The position numbers and the translations under genes are program-made. The notes under the pieces were generated by a model. That model was not told where the DNA came from, did not search any database, and saw only the letters and a program-made list of their open reading frames with translations. From positions 11,816,457 to 11,880,456 of the forward strand of contig CM040442.1 in the NCBI GenBank assembly GCA_022749755.1: a stretch of DNA of 64,000 nucleotides. Reading direction: 5' to 3'. Of the stretch, positions 34,753 through 47,091 are shown piece after piece. Origin of the DNA: Azadirachta indica (Eukaryota; Streptophyta; Magnoliopsida; Sapindales; Meliaceae). Each line of letters opens with the position of its first letter. Position 1 is the first letter of the stretch.

Positions 34753-37700
34753 GAATTTGATTTTTAATAGATCAATATCTAAAAAATTATATTTTCTAAG
34801 AAAATATAACTTCTCAATCAAAAAGGATTGTAGAAAATTTGTTATTTTTATAAGGGCAGAGACTTATTACCAGATACATTAACCTTATTTCTTGATTGAA
34901 AAGGATTTCAGAATTATATATTTTTATATATACCGACTTTTGACTAGGTACATCTTTTAGAAAAATATATCTCCTTAATTGAAAATGACTGTTATAATTT
35001 TGAAGTGATAATATAATTTTTGTGTCAAGTGTTCTAATCAGATTTAGTTTCTATGTAAATGTATTTTCTAATTACCACTATTAATATAATTTCATTCAAA
35101 TAATATTTTGGTTGGTAATATCATCTTTCTCTACTACAGTAAAATGCAAGATTAAAAAATTATGATGTGCTTTTGCTACCATATAGTTGAATTAGGAAAA
35201 TTCTCAATTTGACCTTTTAGTATATTCTTTAAATAATATTCATTTATTCCCTCCCTAATCTTTTAAAAATTGGACATTGAATATGTGGCAATACTCAATA
35301 TACCAAGACTTAAAATGTAATGGGTAACATCACCAAGTCATGTCTTTTTTTTTTTTTGGTAAAAATAAAACAAAAAGAAAAAAGAAATCAAGTGTTGTTG
35401 AATTTTCTCCACTGAATAATTGAGATTGATATGACAAAACATATGATAATAAATTTGTCGTGTATAAAAATTTCTATGTTTAGGTTAAATTTTTTAGCCT
35501 TTAGCATAAAACAAGACCAAAGAGTGCAAAATGGTTTAAGATGACTTGGGTGAAGACTCACTTTGATTTATTCATTTTAAAGTTGGATTTTGATTTCTCA
35601 AAAACATGTTGTTGGAATTGTGAAAACTACTAGTTATAATTTTCAGTCTCTTAAGAAGTTTATGGCCACAAAAGGCTACACAAACTTACAAATATAATTT
35701 TTCAATTACCACTATCAATATAATTTGATTATTGTCAAGTGACTTGAGTTCTTACAAGATATAGTTTTTACGTAAACACATTTTCTAATTATCACTATCA
35801 ATATAATTTCATTCAAACAATATTTTGATTGGTGATATCATCTTTCTCTACTCAAATAAAATGCAAGGTTAAAAAATTAGGATGTGCTTTTGCTATCATA
35901 TATAGTTGAATTAATAAAATTCTCAATTGACCTTCTAGTTAATTCTTTAAATAATATTCACTTATCCCTGCGATCTTTTAAAAATTAGACATTCAATATG
36001 CCGATAGACCAAGACTTTAGGAGTAAAGGGTAATATCACCAAGTCAAGAGCTTGTTGTATTTTCTTTGTTGATTATTTGAGATTGACATGACAAAACATA
36101 TAACAATAAATGTGTAGGTTGAATTGTCTAATCCTTAGTATGAATCAAGATTGAAGAGTGCAAAAAGGTTTAAGATGACTTGGGGGAGGACTTATTTTGA
36201 TTGATTAATTTTAAAATTGGATTTTAGTCTTTTGAGAAGTCTATGGCTACAAAAAGCTACATAGACTTACAAATGTATGCAATTATTGACCAAGACTTTA
36301 GGAGTAAAGGGTAACATCGCCAAGTCAAGAGCTTGTTGAATTTTCTTTGTTGATTATTTGAGATTGACATGACAAAACATATAACAATAAATGTGTAGGT
36401 TGAATTGTCTAACCCTTAGTATGGATGAAGACTGAAAAGTGTAAAAAGGTTTAAGATGACTTGGGGGACGACTCATTTTGATTGATTAATTTTAAAGTTG
36501 GATTTTAGTCTTTTAAGAAGTTTATGACTACAAAAAGCTACATAGAATTACAAATGTATGCAACTATTGACAAGAAAAAGATTTATTTCTGCATAGAAAA
36601 TGATGTATGATGGAATTGAAATGGTAATAATATAAACATTTAGGATTTAAAATCAACTTGCAATATTAACTTATTTTATAAAATAAATGGTCACAGCAAG
36701 TAAAAGTTGATTAAAGCAATCACTTTGTTTTTTGGAGGTGTGATTATCTCTTTGCACCTCAGGAAGAATAGATAAATCATCTGAATACAACCGAATTTGA
36801 TTTTTAATAGGTCAATATCTGAAAAATTATATTTTCTAAGAAAATAGAGTTTCTCAATCAAAAAGGATTGTAGAAAATTTGTTATTTTTATAAAGACAGA
36901 GACTTATTACCAGATACATTAACCTTATTTCTTGATTGAAAAAGATTTCGGAATTATATATTTTTATATACCGACTTTTGATTAGGTACATCTTTTAGGA
37001 AAATATATCTCCTTAATTGAAAATGACTGTTATAATTTTGAAGTGGTAATATAATTTTTGTGTCAAGTGTTTTAATCAGATTTAGTTTCTAGGTAAATAT
37101 ATTTTCTAATTACCACTATTAATATAATTTTATTCAAATAATATTTTGATTGATAATATCATCTTTCTCTACTAAAGTAAAATGCAAGATTAAAAAATTA
37201 TGATGTGCTTTTGCTACCATATAGTTGAATTAGGAAAATTCTCAATTTGACCTTTTAGTATATTCTTTAAATAATATTCATTTATTCCCTCCCTAATCTT
37301 TTAAAAATTGGACACTGATTCTGTGGCAATACTCAATAGACCAAGACTTAAAAAGTAATGGGTAACATCACCAAGTCATATCCTATTTTTTTTTTAAATT
37401 TTTTTGTAAAAATAAAACAAAAAGACAAAAGAAATCAAGTGTTGTTGAATTTTCTCCAATGAATAATTGAGATTGATATGACAAAACATATAACAATAAA
37501 TTTGTCGTGTATAAAAATTTCTACGTTTAGGCTAAATTTCTTACCCTTTAGCATGAAACAAGACCAAAGAGTGTAAAATGGTTTAAGATGATTTGGGTGA
37601 AGACTCATTTTGATTTATTAATTTTAAAGTTGGATTTTGATTTCTCAAAAACATGTTGTTGGAATTGTGCAAGCTACTAGTTATAATTTTCAATCTTTTA

Positions 37701-38562
37701 AGAAGTTTGTGGCCACAAAAGGCTATACAAACTTACAAATATATTTTTCAATTACCACTATCAATATAATTTGACTATTGTCAAGTGACTTGAGTTCTTA
37801 CCAGATATAGTTTTTACGTAAACACATTTTCTAATTACCATTATCAATATAATTTCATTCAAACAATATTTTAATTAGTGATATCATCTTTCTCCACTCA
37901 AATAAAATGTAAGGTTAAAAGATTATGATGTGCTTTTGCTATCATATATAGTTGAACTAGGAAAATTTTCAATTGACCTTCTGGTTAATTCTTTAAATAA
38001 TATTCACTTATTCCTACGATTTTTTAAAAATTAGACATTGAATGTGCCGATAGACCAAGACTTTAGGAGTAAAGGGTAACATCACCAAGTCAAGAGCTTG
38101 TTGAATTTTCTTTGTTGATTAGTTGAGATTGACATGACAAAACATATAATAATAAATGTATAGGTTGAATTGTCTAACCCTTAGTATGGATCAAGATTGA
38201 AGAGTGCAAAAAGATTTAAGATGACTCGGAGGACGACTCATTTTGATTGATTAATTTTAAAGTTGGATTTTAGTCATTTGAAATGTCTAAGGCTACAAAA
38301 AGCTACATAGACTTACAAATGTATGCAACTATTGACGAGAAAAAGATTTATTTCTGCGTGGAAAATGATGTATGATGGAATTGAAATGGTAATAATATAA
38401 ACATTTAGGATTTAAAATCAACTTGCAATATTAACTTATTTTATAAAATAAATGTTCACAACAAGTAAAAGTTGATTAAAGCAATCACCTTTTTTTTTTT
38501 TTTTAGAGGTGTGATCATCTCTTTGCACCTCAGAAAGAATAGATAAATCATTTGAATACATC
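34753..38562. repeat. Nested tandem duplication (higher-order repeat), two main units
   Basis: Unit 1 (34753-36792, 2040 bp) and unit 2 (36793-38562, 1770 bp) are head-to-tail and nearly identical over long stretches, for example both begin GAATTTGATTTTTAATAG. Within each unit there are two related subunits about 710 bases apart (near 35067 and 35784), sharing TAATATAATTTCATTCAAA and neighbouring words. In unit 1 a 281-base piece is further duplicated (36007-36287 and 36288-36568); unit 2 has only one copy (from 38053), which explains the length difference. No coding frame of interest is present. Confidence 0.9.
36007..36568. repeat. 281-base tandem duplication inside unit 1
   Basis: Both copies begin GACCAAGACTTTAGGAGTAA and end near TACAAATGTATGCAA. 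They differ by a handful of substitutions. The second main unit has a single copy, so this step either came after the 2 kb duplication or was reversed in unit 2. Confidence 0.9.
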
Positions 38563-39220
38563 CGAATTTTGTTTTTTTATTATCCAAGTAAAAGTTGAAG
38601 CAAGAAAGTGTAGAAACTTCATTCAATTGTAGTTTTAAATTTGAAATTTGGATCAACCTGTAAATTTTTTTTTCTTTTTTTTTTTAAATTTTACTGTAAA
38701 AATAGGGAAATTAATATAATTTCTTTCAAGTTAAGGGAAAGTAGTACAAATATTCTTTTAAATTAAGAGTAAAAATATATCCTTCAGTATTGTAAGAGAT
38801 AAATAGATAACCCGTATGAAAGTTAAAATTATATTAGTTTGACCACAAACATATTAATATGTTCCTTCCTATATTTGGTGAAATAATAAATTACGATATA
38901 GTTTTGGGTTATTTTAGGCTTTACCCTAAATTAATCGACAATTTTTATAAATAATTTGAAATTTTGGAAAATTACTAATTTTTTTTACTTTTATGGAAAT
39001 TTTGAGAAAATTTGAAAATCAAATTGAAAGATCAATTTTTTTTCTTCTTTTTCTTCATTTTTCTGTAATTTTATTGATTTTCTTTTAAGTGTAAAAATTA
39101 AATTTTAAGAGAATAGGTGATAATTTTGAAGAAATAGATTTGCTGGGTTTCGTGGCTGGTTGTTTGAATGTGGTGTAGAGATTATGATGGTGATGCTGGT
39201 GGTGTGTTTTATAGAAATTA

Positions 39221-39251
<31 letters not shown>

Positions 39252-39784
39252 TGTTGTGTAGAGAGTGGACGATGTTGATAGTGATGATGATGTGTGGCGT
39301 AGACATTCATGATAAAGATGATGGTGGGATTGGATAATAATAATAAAAATAATAAAAATAATAATTATTTGCTTATTTAATTAATTAATTTTTCAAGTTA
39401 GTAATATATAGGGTTAATTTTGTCTTTTTACTATACAGATTATTTTTGGTTTTGTACGTCAAATTTTAATTGTATGATGGTAAAAACGTTATTTTATCAC
39501 TTTTTGTAAAAGATAGCTATAATTTACCTGTTAATAGGGATATTATAAAAAAAATTTTAAAATTTTAAAATTGTTTTAAAGATCGTAAATAAATTTAGGG
39601 ATAAAATTAAAAATAATTATTTTTTAATTACATTTCTGCATTTCTCTTAGCAGATCATGTATTAAAAATCTAACTTAGGTGAATTGATGGAACATATTTT
39701 CATAGAAACTGTACCCAGTCATAATTTAGACTTGACAATTTTGTTTTTATTCAGAATTAATGTTTCCTCATTACATATCCTAAG
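38563..39784. other. AT-rich upstream region of the RLP gene
   Basis: Contains poly-T runs, a GAT microsatellite and A/T-rich blocks. No gene. The last 180 bases share words with the DNA upstream of the dead RLP paralogue (39690-39740 against 44765-44820), so they probably belong to the RLP promoter. Confidence 0.5.
39221..39250. repeat. (GAT)10 microsatellite
   Basis: Ten perfect GAT units within a longer GAT/GGT-rich tract (39180-39330). The antisense frame here translates to poly-Ser and His-rich sequence and is an artefact of the repeat. Confidence 0.9.
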
Positions 39785-39794
39785 TCTATAAATT
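39785..39794 (+). promoter_or_regulatory. Candidate TATA box of the RLP gene
   Basis: TCTATAAATT lies about 75 bases before the start codon, a plausible distance with a short 5' leader. It is the best TATA-like word in this stretch; there is no transcript evidence. Confidence 0.45.
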
Positions 39795-39865
39795 GTGCAA
39801 ATAATAGTTTGTTTACCACATAACTAAGTGAAGCATATTGACAACAAACAAGAGGTTGTGTTCCA

Positions 39866-42800
39866 ATGGAAACTCTCTTTATGAAGTTTTCAGTTTTGTC
39901 GATTTTAATAGTATTGATCCAAATGCATGGATATGAAAGTTGTTTAGAAAAAGAGAGGATTGCTCTGCTGGAAATCAAAGCCTTCTTTAAATCATTGAGT
40001 AATCGTGATGTTGATGATATTCTAACTTCATGGGTTGACGATCGAACATCTTCTGATTGTTGTAGCTGGGAGCGAGTTAAGTGCAACGCCACCACTCGAC
40101 GCGTGATGGAACTCACACTCAATGAAACAAGGCAATGGACATCAAAAAGACTTTTCGAGGAAGTGCCACGTGTAAATCTAAACATGTCCTTGTTTTCTCC
40201 TTTGGAAGAATTGCAAAACTTGGACTTATCTTCGAACTGGTTTGATGGTTTATACGGTAATAAAGGTATATATTTTGCCTTTCGAATAAAAGGATTAATG
40301 CCCAAGTGACTCAGCATATTTGATAAATATTAAAAAATAATTTTTTGCCTTTCAATTTTCTGTTGTCGATAATTTCTGCTATTTATTAAGATTGCAATTG
40401 TCTCCGTTGCAGGCTCTGATGGTTTCGGGAGTTTTAAAAAGCTGGAGATCATAAATCTTGAAGATAATTACTTTAGTGACAGTATTTTACCATATTTGAC
40501 TTCATTAACTTCACTAAAAACTTTGATCCTTGGAGGAAATTTCATGGAGGAAGTTTTCAGACCTAAGCAAGGTATAATTTTAAATATTATACTCGCTCAG
40601 GTATTATTTCTTTGAGGACATCTAATTAATCCTAATCTTCATGTAATTTTTCATATTTCATTTTTTTGCAGGTTTAGGAAATTTGAGAAAGTTGGAAATG
40701 TTGGATCTAAGTGGAAATAATATAATTGCAAATGACTCTCTGTTAATCCAAGGTAGGTAACATCAAACCTTTTAATCAGTTGTCTTTCTAATAATTGAAG
40801 CTACCTCTACAGTTATAAATGACATTTCTTTGAGGACATCCAATTAATACTAGTCTTCTTGTAATTTTTCATATTTTATTTTTTTTGCAGGTTTAGGAAA
40901 TTTGACAAAGTTGGAAATGTTGGATCTAAGGTCGAATAGTATAATTGCAAACGACTCTCTGTTAATTTCAGGTAGTTAACCTTAAAATTTTTAATCAATT
41001 GTCTTTCTACAGATTGAATCTACTCCCACAGTTATCATTGACTTCTAAAGTTTTGTATAATCATCCTATATTAAAATACAGTCCTCCTCAACTTGTATGT
41101 TTTTAATTAAATCACTTCTTTCACGGATTTAATTGTTCCATATCTTTTAATTTAATTTTTTATTTACTTTTTAAATTCTATTTCTTTTCTCTTGCCACAG
41201 GATTAGCAAATTTGAAACGTTTGAAATTCTTGGATCTAAGTTTCAACAGAATAAACAGCTCTCTTATTGGTATGATCTAACTTATACATTAAAAAATATT
41301 TTCTCTTTTAATAGCAGATCTTATAAATATTAGAAAAAGAAAATGTTTTGCTTCGCAATTTTTCGCTGTTGATAATTTTTGAAATTTATTAAGATTGCAA
41401 ATGTCTCCGTTGTAGGCTTCGATGGTTTTAGGAGTTTGAAGAAGTTGGAGATCTTAAATCTTAGTTATAATAGCATTAATGACAGTATTTTGCCATATTT
41501 GACTTCAATAACTTCACTAAAGACATTGATCCTTCGAGGAAATTTATTGGAGGAAGTTTTCAGACCTAAGCAAGGTATAATTTTAGATATTATATAAAAT
41601 TTATTTCTTTGAAGACATCTAATGAATCCTAATCTTCATGTAATTTTTCATATTTCATTTTTTTGCAGGTTTAGGAAATTTGAGAAAGTTGGAAATGTTG
41701 GATCTAAGTGAAAATAATGTAATTGCAAATGACTCTCTGTTAATCCAAGGTAGGTAACATCAAACCTTTTAATCAGTTGTCTTTCTAATAATTGAAGCTA
41801 CCCCTACAATTATAAATGACTTCTAAAGTTTTATGTAATCATCCTGCAATAAAAGTACAACCTTGCTCAACTTATATGTTTTAATTAAATTACTTCTTTC
41901 AGCCATCCAATTGTTCTACATCTTTCAATTTAATTTTTTGTTTACTTTTTAAATTCTATTTCTTTTTTCTTCGCACAGGATTAGCAAATTTGAAAAGTTT
42001 GAAATTCTTATATCTAAGTTACAATGGAATAAGCGGCTCTCTTACTGGTGGTAAGATTTAATTTAAATGTCATATATTAACTGACATGATCCAATAACTT
42101 AAGGCTTGATATTTTTATTCCGCCTATTACTTCTTATGCAGGATTATGTGACTTAAAGAATCTTGTTGAGTTAGATTTGAGGTGGAATAATTTGGATGGT
42201 CATATCTCCCATTGTCTCAGCAACTTGACCAACCTCAAAGTTCTCGACCTCTCATTCAATAGATTACCTGGCCACCTGTCATCTGTTATTGCGAATCTTG
42301 CATCCCTTGAATATTTATCTCTTTCCGATAATATCTTTGAAGGCTTGTTCTCACTCAGTTTATTGGCTAACCATTCAAAGCTTCAAGTGGTCCAACTTTC
42401 AAACAATTTGATACAAGTGCAAAATGAAAGTTTTTCTTGGCTTCCTACCTTTCAGTTGAAGGCTCTCTTTTTGAGCAATTGTAGCATACTTGCTATTCCT
42501 AATTTTCTTCTATACCAATATAATTTACGACTCGTTGACCTTTCTCATAACAAGTTGGTAGGAAACTTTCCCGCGTGGTTGTTAGAGAATAACACAAAAT
42601 TAGAAACGTTGTTCTTAGAGAATAACGCACTGTCAGGAATTCTTCAACTGCCAAATTCCAAACACAATCTGCTTCATTTGGATGTCTCCAACAATAAATT
42701 CAGTGGTGAGCTCCCTAGTAACATCGGTAATATATTTCCAAAATTGCTCTCTATGAACATGTCAGAAAATAATTTTGAGGGCAATGTTCCTTCTTCAATG

Positions 42801-44318
42801 GGTGAGATGAAAACGCTTGATTTACTAGATTTGTCGGGTAATAATTTTTCCGGAGAATTACCCACACAATTTCTAACTGGTTGTTTCTCACTCTCCTTCT
42901 TGATCCTATCAAATAACAAGCTTCAAGGAACAGTTTTTCCAAAATATATGAACTTAACTAATTTGCAGTGGTTGCATTTAGACAACAATAACTTTAGCGG
43001 AAAGATTGGTGATGGACTGTCAGAAGCCAAGTCATTATACTTCTTAGGCATATCCAACAACATGTTTTCTGGCCATATTCCTAATTGGATTGGAAACTTG
43101 TCATATCTTAGTATTCTTTTAATGTCAAACAATTTTTTGGAAGGTAATATTCCTGTTCAGTTGAATAACTGTACACATCTTGAAACGCTGGACGTCTCTA
43201 AAAACAGGTTGCTTGGATCCATGACATCATCCTTTAATCTTTCATCAGTAAACCACCTTTACCTACACAATAATCAGTTCAATGGGAAAATTCCATCCGC
43301 ATTACTCGATAGCTCTCAATTAATTACTCTCGATCTAAGCTACAATAACTTTTCTGGAAGTATTCCTCAGTCGATAAATGAGTATTCATCCCTTCGTATT
43401 CTACTTCTGAGAGGAAACAATCTTCAAGGTCGTCTTCCTGAGCAATTGTGTCAATTAAGAGAGCTGAGTATCATGGATCTTTCCTATAACAAGTTAAATG
43501 GCTCAATACCTGGATGCTTCATTAACATAAGGCTGTGGACGAGACCGATGCAAGAAGATGAAGTTAGACAGTTCCAATTTTGGGAAATTTACTATCTAAA
43601 TATTGATAGTTACTATAATACTACTCTTCAGTTACGCAATTCGGAAGAAGAATATAGGCCATCAGGTCAACAAGAAATAGGATTTATGACGAAGTATAGA
43701 TATGAAGCTTACCGAGGCACAATTCTAAATAGTATGACTGGCTTGGACCTGTCGTGTAATGAATTAACTGGAGACATCCCACCAGAGATTGGAAACCTTC
43801 AAGAACTCCATGCATTGAATTTGTCTCATAACTTCTTATCAGGTTCTATACCGCGGAGCTTTTCTAATCTGAAAATGATAGAGAGCTTAGACATCTCTGA
43901 CAACCAACTCAATGGCCAAATTCCTTCCCAGCTGACTGAACTCAATTTCTTATCAAACTTCAACGTGTCAAACAACAACTTGTCAGGGCCAACTCCTAAT
44001 GCAGGACAATTTGCAAACTTTGATGAGAGAAATTACGGAGGTAATCGAGGTCTTTGCGGTCCAACAATTAACAAGAAATGCACCAATGTACTAGATCCGC
44101 CCACAACAGAACCCAACAACAAAGGAAAAGAAGATGAATCTGTAGTTGATATGGTATCATTCTATTGGAGTTTTGCTGCATCCTATGTCACACTGACATT
44201 GGGATTATTGGCCATCGCTTGGATAAATTCATATTGGCGCAAAATATGGTTTTATTTTGTTGATACATTTATAGATTTGTGTTTTTATTGGGTTTGGAAA
44301 TATGTATTATTTAATTAA
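39866..44318 (+). CDS. Receptor-like protein with extracellular LRRs (nine exons)
   Basis: Exons by GT-AG sites: 39866-40265, 40413-40571, 40672-40752, 40891-40971, 41201-41269, 41416-41574, 41669-41749, 41979-42050, 42142-44318; together 1092 codons plus stop. All eight introns are phase 1, so frame is kept throughout. Residues 1-25 form a signal peptide; an LRR N-cap with paired Cys follows (SDCCSWERVKC). More than 25 LRRs run to an island with the RLP motif FMTKYRYEAY, then final LRRs, a C-cap (GNRGLCGP), an acidic spacer, one membrane helix (about 1042-1066) and a 26-residue basic/aromatic tail without kinase. Such RLPs sit in the plasma membrane and sense pathogen or developmental signals through partner kinases of the SOBIR1 type (family knowledge). 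Exons 2-5 and 6-8 are tandem duplicates. A dead paralogue follows 650 bases downstream. Confidence 0.88.
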
Positions 44319-44974
44319 TAGCCTAGGCTATATGCATGTATAACTTGTTTTTTAGTGGTATATGTACTATTCTGTTTTCTTCATAAGGGTAATGTATTTG
44401 TTTGATTTCAATTTGGTTGTAAAACTACATCAAAGTTTACATTTTCCTAAATGTGATTTCTCCCAGTTACCTTCTATTAGCTTTTTTTAAAGTTACTCCT
44501 CATGATTAATGGGTTGCTCCTTATTACCATTTCAATTAATTGATCTTCTTATGCTTTTTCTTGAGTTGATTTTTCAATTCTGTTATTTCTCTGTTTTAGC
44601 TTATTTCTCTTGTCATTAATATTATTTTTCATGTCTCTTTTAAATCAGAGGTTCTGTATAATTATTAATTATCTAATTGAGACCAATATGTTCATGCTGC
44701 ATTTCAATTATTTCAACCTAATCTATTGTTTGTTTCAATGAACTAAAACTAATTTGATGTAAGATAACATATTTTAGTAGAAACTGAACCTGGTCAAAGT
44801 AGAACATTTGATATAATTTTTTTATTTAAAATGAATATATATTTCCTCTGTATCCAATTCTTTGAATTGCCTAAGTAATAGTGAGTGTATATCAAGTTAT
44901 ATACATATATATATATATGTATATATATGTTGAGTAGGTTGATAGCAATCGAAAGGTTGTCTTCCAGTGACTTT
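44319..44974. other. Spacer between RLP gene and its dead paralogue
   Basis: 3' flank of the RLP gene followed by a duplicated upstream segment (44760-44974) resembling 39680-39865, including the phrase TATTTTAGTAGAAACTG against TATTTTCATAGAAACTG. An (AT)n-like run lies at 44903-44928. No gene. Confidence 0.55.
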
Positions 44975-46793
44975 TTGCATTAAGTTCTCTATTTCGTTGA
45001 TTTTAATAGCTTTGATTGAAATATATGGACACAAAGGTTGCTTGGGAAAAGAGAGGATTGGTCACTTAGAACTCAAAGAGCTTCTTTATATCAATCAGTT
45101 ATAGAGAACACGTGGAAAATATTCTTAATTCATGGGTTGATGATCGAATGTCTGATTGTTGCTATTCGAAAGGAGTTAAGTGCAATGCTGTAGCCGGACG
45201 GATTACTGAACTCTCCCTCAACAATAAAAGACAATATATGTACGATATTTCTGAAGGATTTCCCTCTTGTAAATTTCTCCTTTTCTTCTCCTTTTGGAGA
45301 ACTACAAAAGACATCTCGACATACATGGTGATTTCCCAGTAAACATAGGTATTATTTTTCCAAAATTGTCATATCTTAACATCTCGGCAAATAGTTTTCG
45401 AGGCATTATTCCTCCAATGGGCGATATGAAAAGACTTGAGTTATTAGATTCATCGAGAAATAACTCCTCGGGAGAGTTACTAGAACTTTGTGTCACTGGC
45501 TGCTTCTCATTGACATTCTTGGGCAGATTTGTTTTGAATTATTTAACTTGAGTTAGAAAGGTTATGTTTAGACCACAACTTCTTCAGTGGGAAATTTGCA
45601 GATGGACTGCACAAAGCTACTTCATTATTTCTGTTGGATATATCCAAAAACATGGTACCTGGTCGAATTCCTAGTTGGATTGCTAATTTCTCAAGCCTCA
45701 CAGTTCTTGCATTGTCCAAAAATCGTCTAGAACGCAGTATTCTATTTGAGCTTAATAATCCTGAGAGTCTGACACATCTCCGAAAATTTGTTGTCTGGAT
45801 CCATAGGATCTTCATCGGATTTTTCGCCAGTGCAGTAACTTATACTTGCAGAAAAATGCTCTCAGCGGGCCAATTCCAAATGCATTGTTCAAAAAGCCCT
45901 TCACTAATAACACTTGATTTAAGATAGAATGTATTCTGTGGAAGTATCCCTAGTGACAAGTACTGAAATCTCCGATTTCTTCTTTTGCGAGGGAATCATC
46001 TACAAGGTCATGTTCCTGATGAATTATATCAATCAGGAAAGTCAAGTATCTTAGATCTTTCTTATAACAAACTCAATGGGTCAATACCTTCTCGTATCAT
46101 TAATTTCTCACTTTGGATGGAAAGAGATGATGGCTATGGCTACAAGTTCCCACCTGGGAATTCTCAGTATCAAGCTTTTGATTCCTTTGATACTTGCTAC
46201 AATTCCAATCTTGGATCGTCTCGGTAGGAGGAAATATATTCAAAGTCAAATGATCGAGCAATAGAATTCACTACTAGGAATATATATGAATCTTACAACG
46301 TTGACATTCTTATGTGTATGACTAGATTGGATTTCTCAAGCAATGAATCAATTGGTGATATCCCATCAAAAACGGACACCTTCACAAAATTCATGCAACG
46401 AACTTATCTCATAATTTCTTTTCAGGATCAATAACATACAGCTTTTTCAATCTGAAAAATGATAGAGAGGATCCATACAGGATCCATATCACAAATATCC
46501 TGTATGGAGGGCAGTTCGCAAACTTTGATGAAAGCAATTATGAAGGTAATCCCAGACTTTGTGATTCAACAATTCACAGGAGTTGCAGCAATGTGCAGAC
46601 AACACCAACTGGAGCAGAGGAAGATGAATCTGCAATCAGTATATTGACATTTTATTAGAGTTTTGCTGCAGCCTGTATCATAATCATATCCGGGATATTT
46701 GTGATCCTTTTATTGTATGTATATTGGCACAGAAGATGGTTTCATTTCATTGATGTATGTATTTGTTCTTGTTTCTATTGGCTTTTGAAATAA
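44975..46793 (+). pseudogene. Tandem RLP paralogue, dead and internally deleted
   Basis: The start matches exon 1 of the RLP gene, but the initiator ATG (CCAATGGAAACT there) reads CCAGTGACTT here. LRR N-cap residues are visible in two frames (LNSWVDDRMSDCC). At about 45320 the first exon passes directly into LRRs of the large last exon (GDFPVNIGIIFPKLSYLNIS), so the intervening exons and introns are deleted. LRR pieces follow in shifting frames (GRIPSWIANFSSLTVLALSK; SSILDLSYNKLNGSIPS), then C-cap remnants and a membrane helix (GIFVILLLYVYWHRRW) ending in a tail like that of the gene. At least six frameshifts or stops are present. It cannot make a receptor, but it could donate sequence to the gene by conversion. 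Confidence 0.88.
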
Positions 46794-47091
46794 GTAATTT
46801 ACCTGTATGTACTGCAGTACGTTCTCTGTAACTCCATTACTGCTCAGCGATGAAACTCTTTTTATCTTGAACGGGAAACAGACCCCTAATCAAATTGGAA
46901 ATGAATTAATCAGGAGAATGGAAAAAGCCACATTTGATCAATACAGAAATAATCAGGAAAAAACTGCATTTATAAAGTATTATGAACTCTGATACAAATA
47001 TAATTGATGTCTTAATTCACAAGCATCTATAGAAAGAGATTAACTATTAAAGATGTAAAGTCCGAAAAAAGCGTAACCAAGGAGCCATCAT
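46794..47091. other. Spacer between RLP and glycerol kinase pseudogenes
   Basis: About 300 bases without a recognised feature. The frame 46807-46992 is open but has no known motif. Confidence 0.5.

Noticed and set aside
34753..38562. CRISPR-like or gene-coding array
   Set aside because: Repeats are kilobase-scale and continuous without spacers, in plant nuclear DNA, and without open frames.
39085..39306. Minus-strand frame with poly-Ser and His runs
   Set aside because: Produced by the GAT microsatellite at 39221-39250.
39757..40317. 186-codon minus-strand frame overlapping RLP exon 1
   Set aside because: Shadow of the RLP coding exon; the plus strand carries clear signal peptide and LRR N-cap codons.
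42674..43132. Minus-strand frames inside the last RLP exon
   Set aside because: Antisense shadows of LRR codons.
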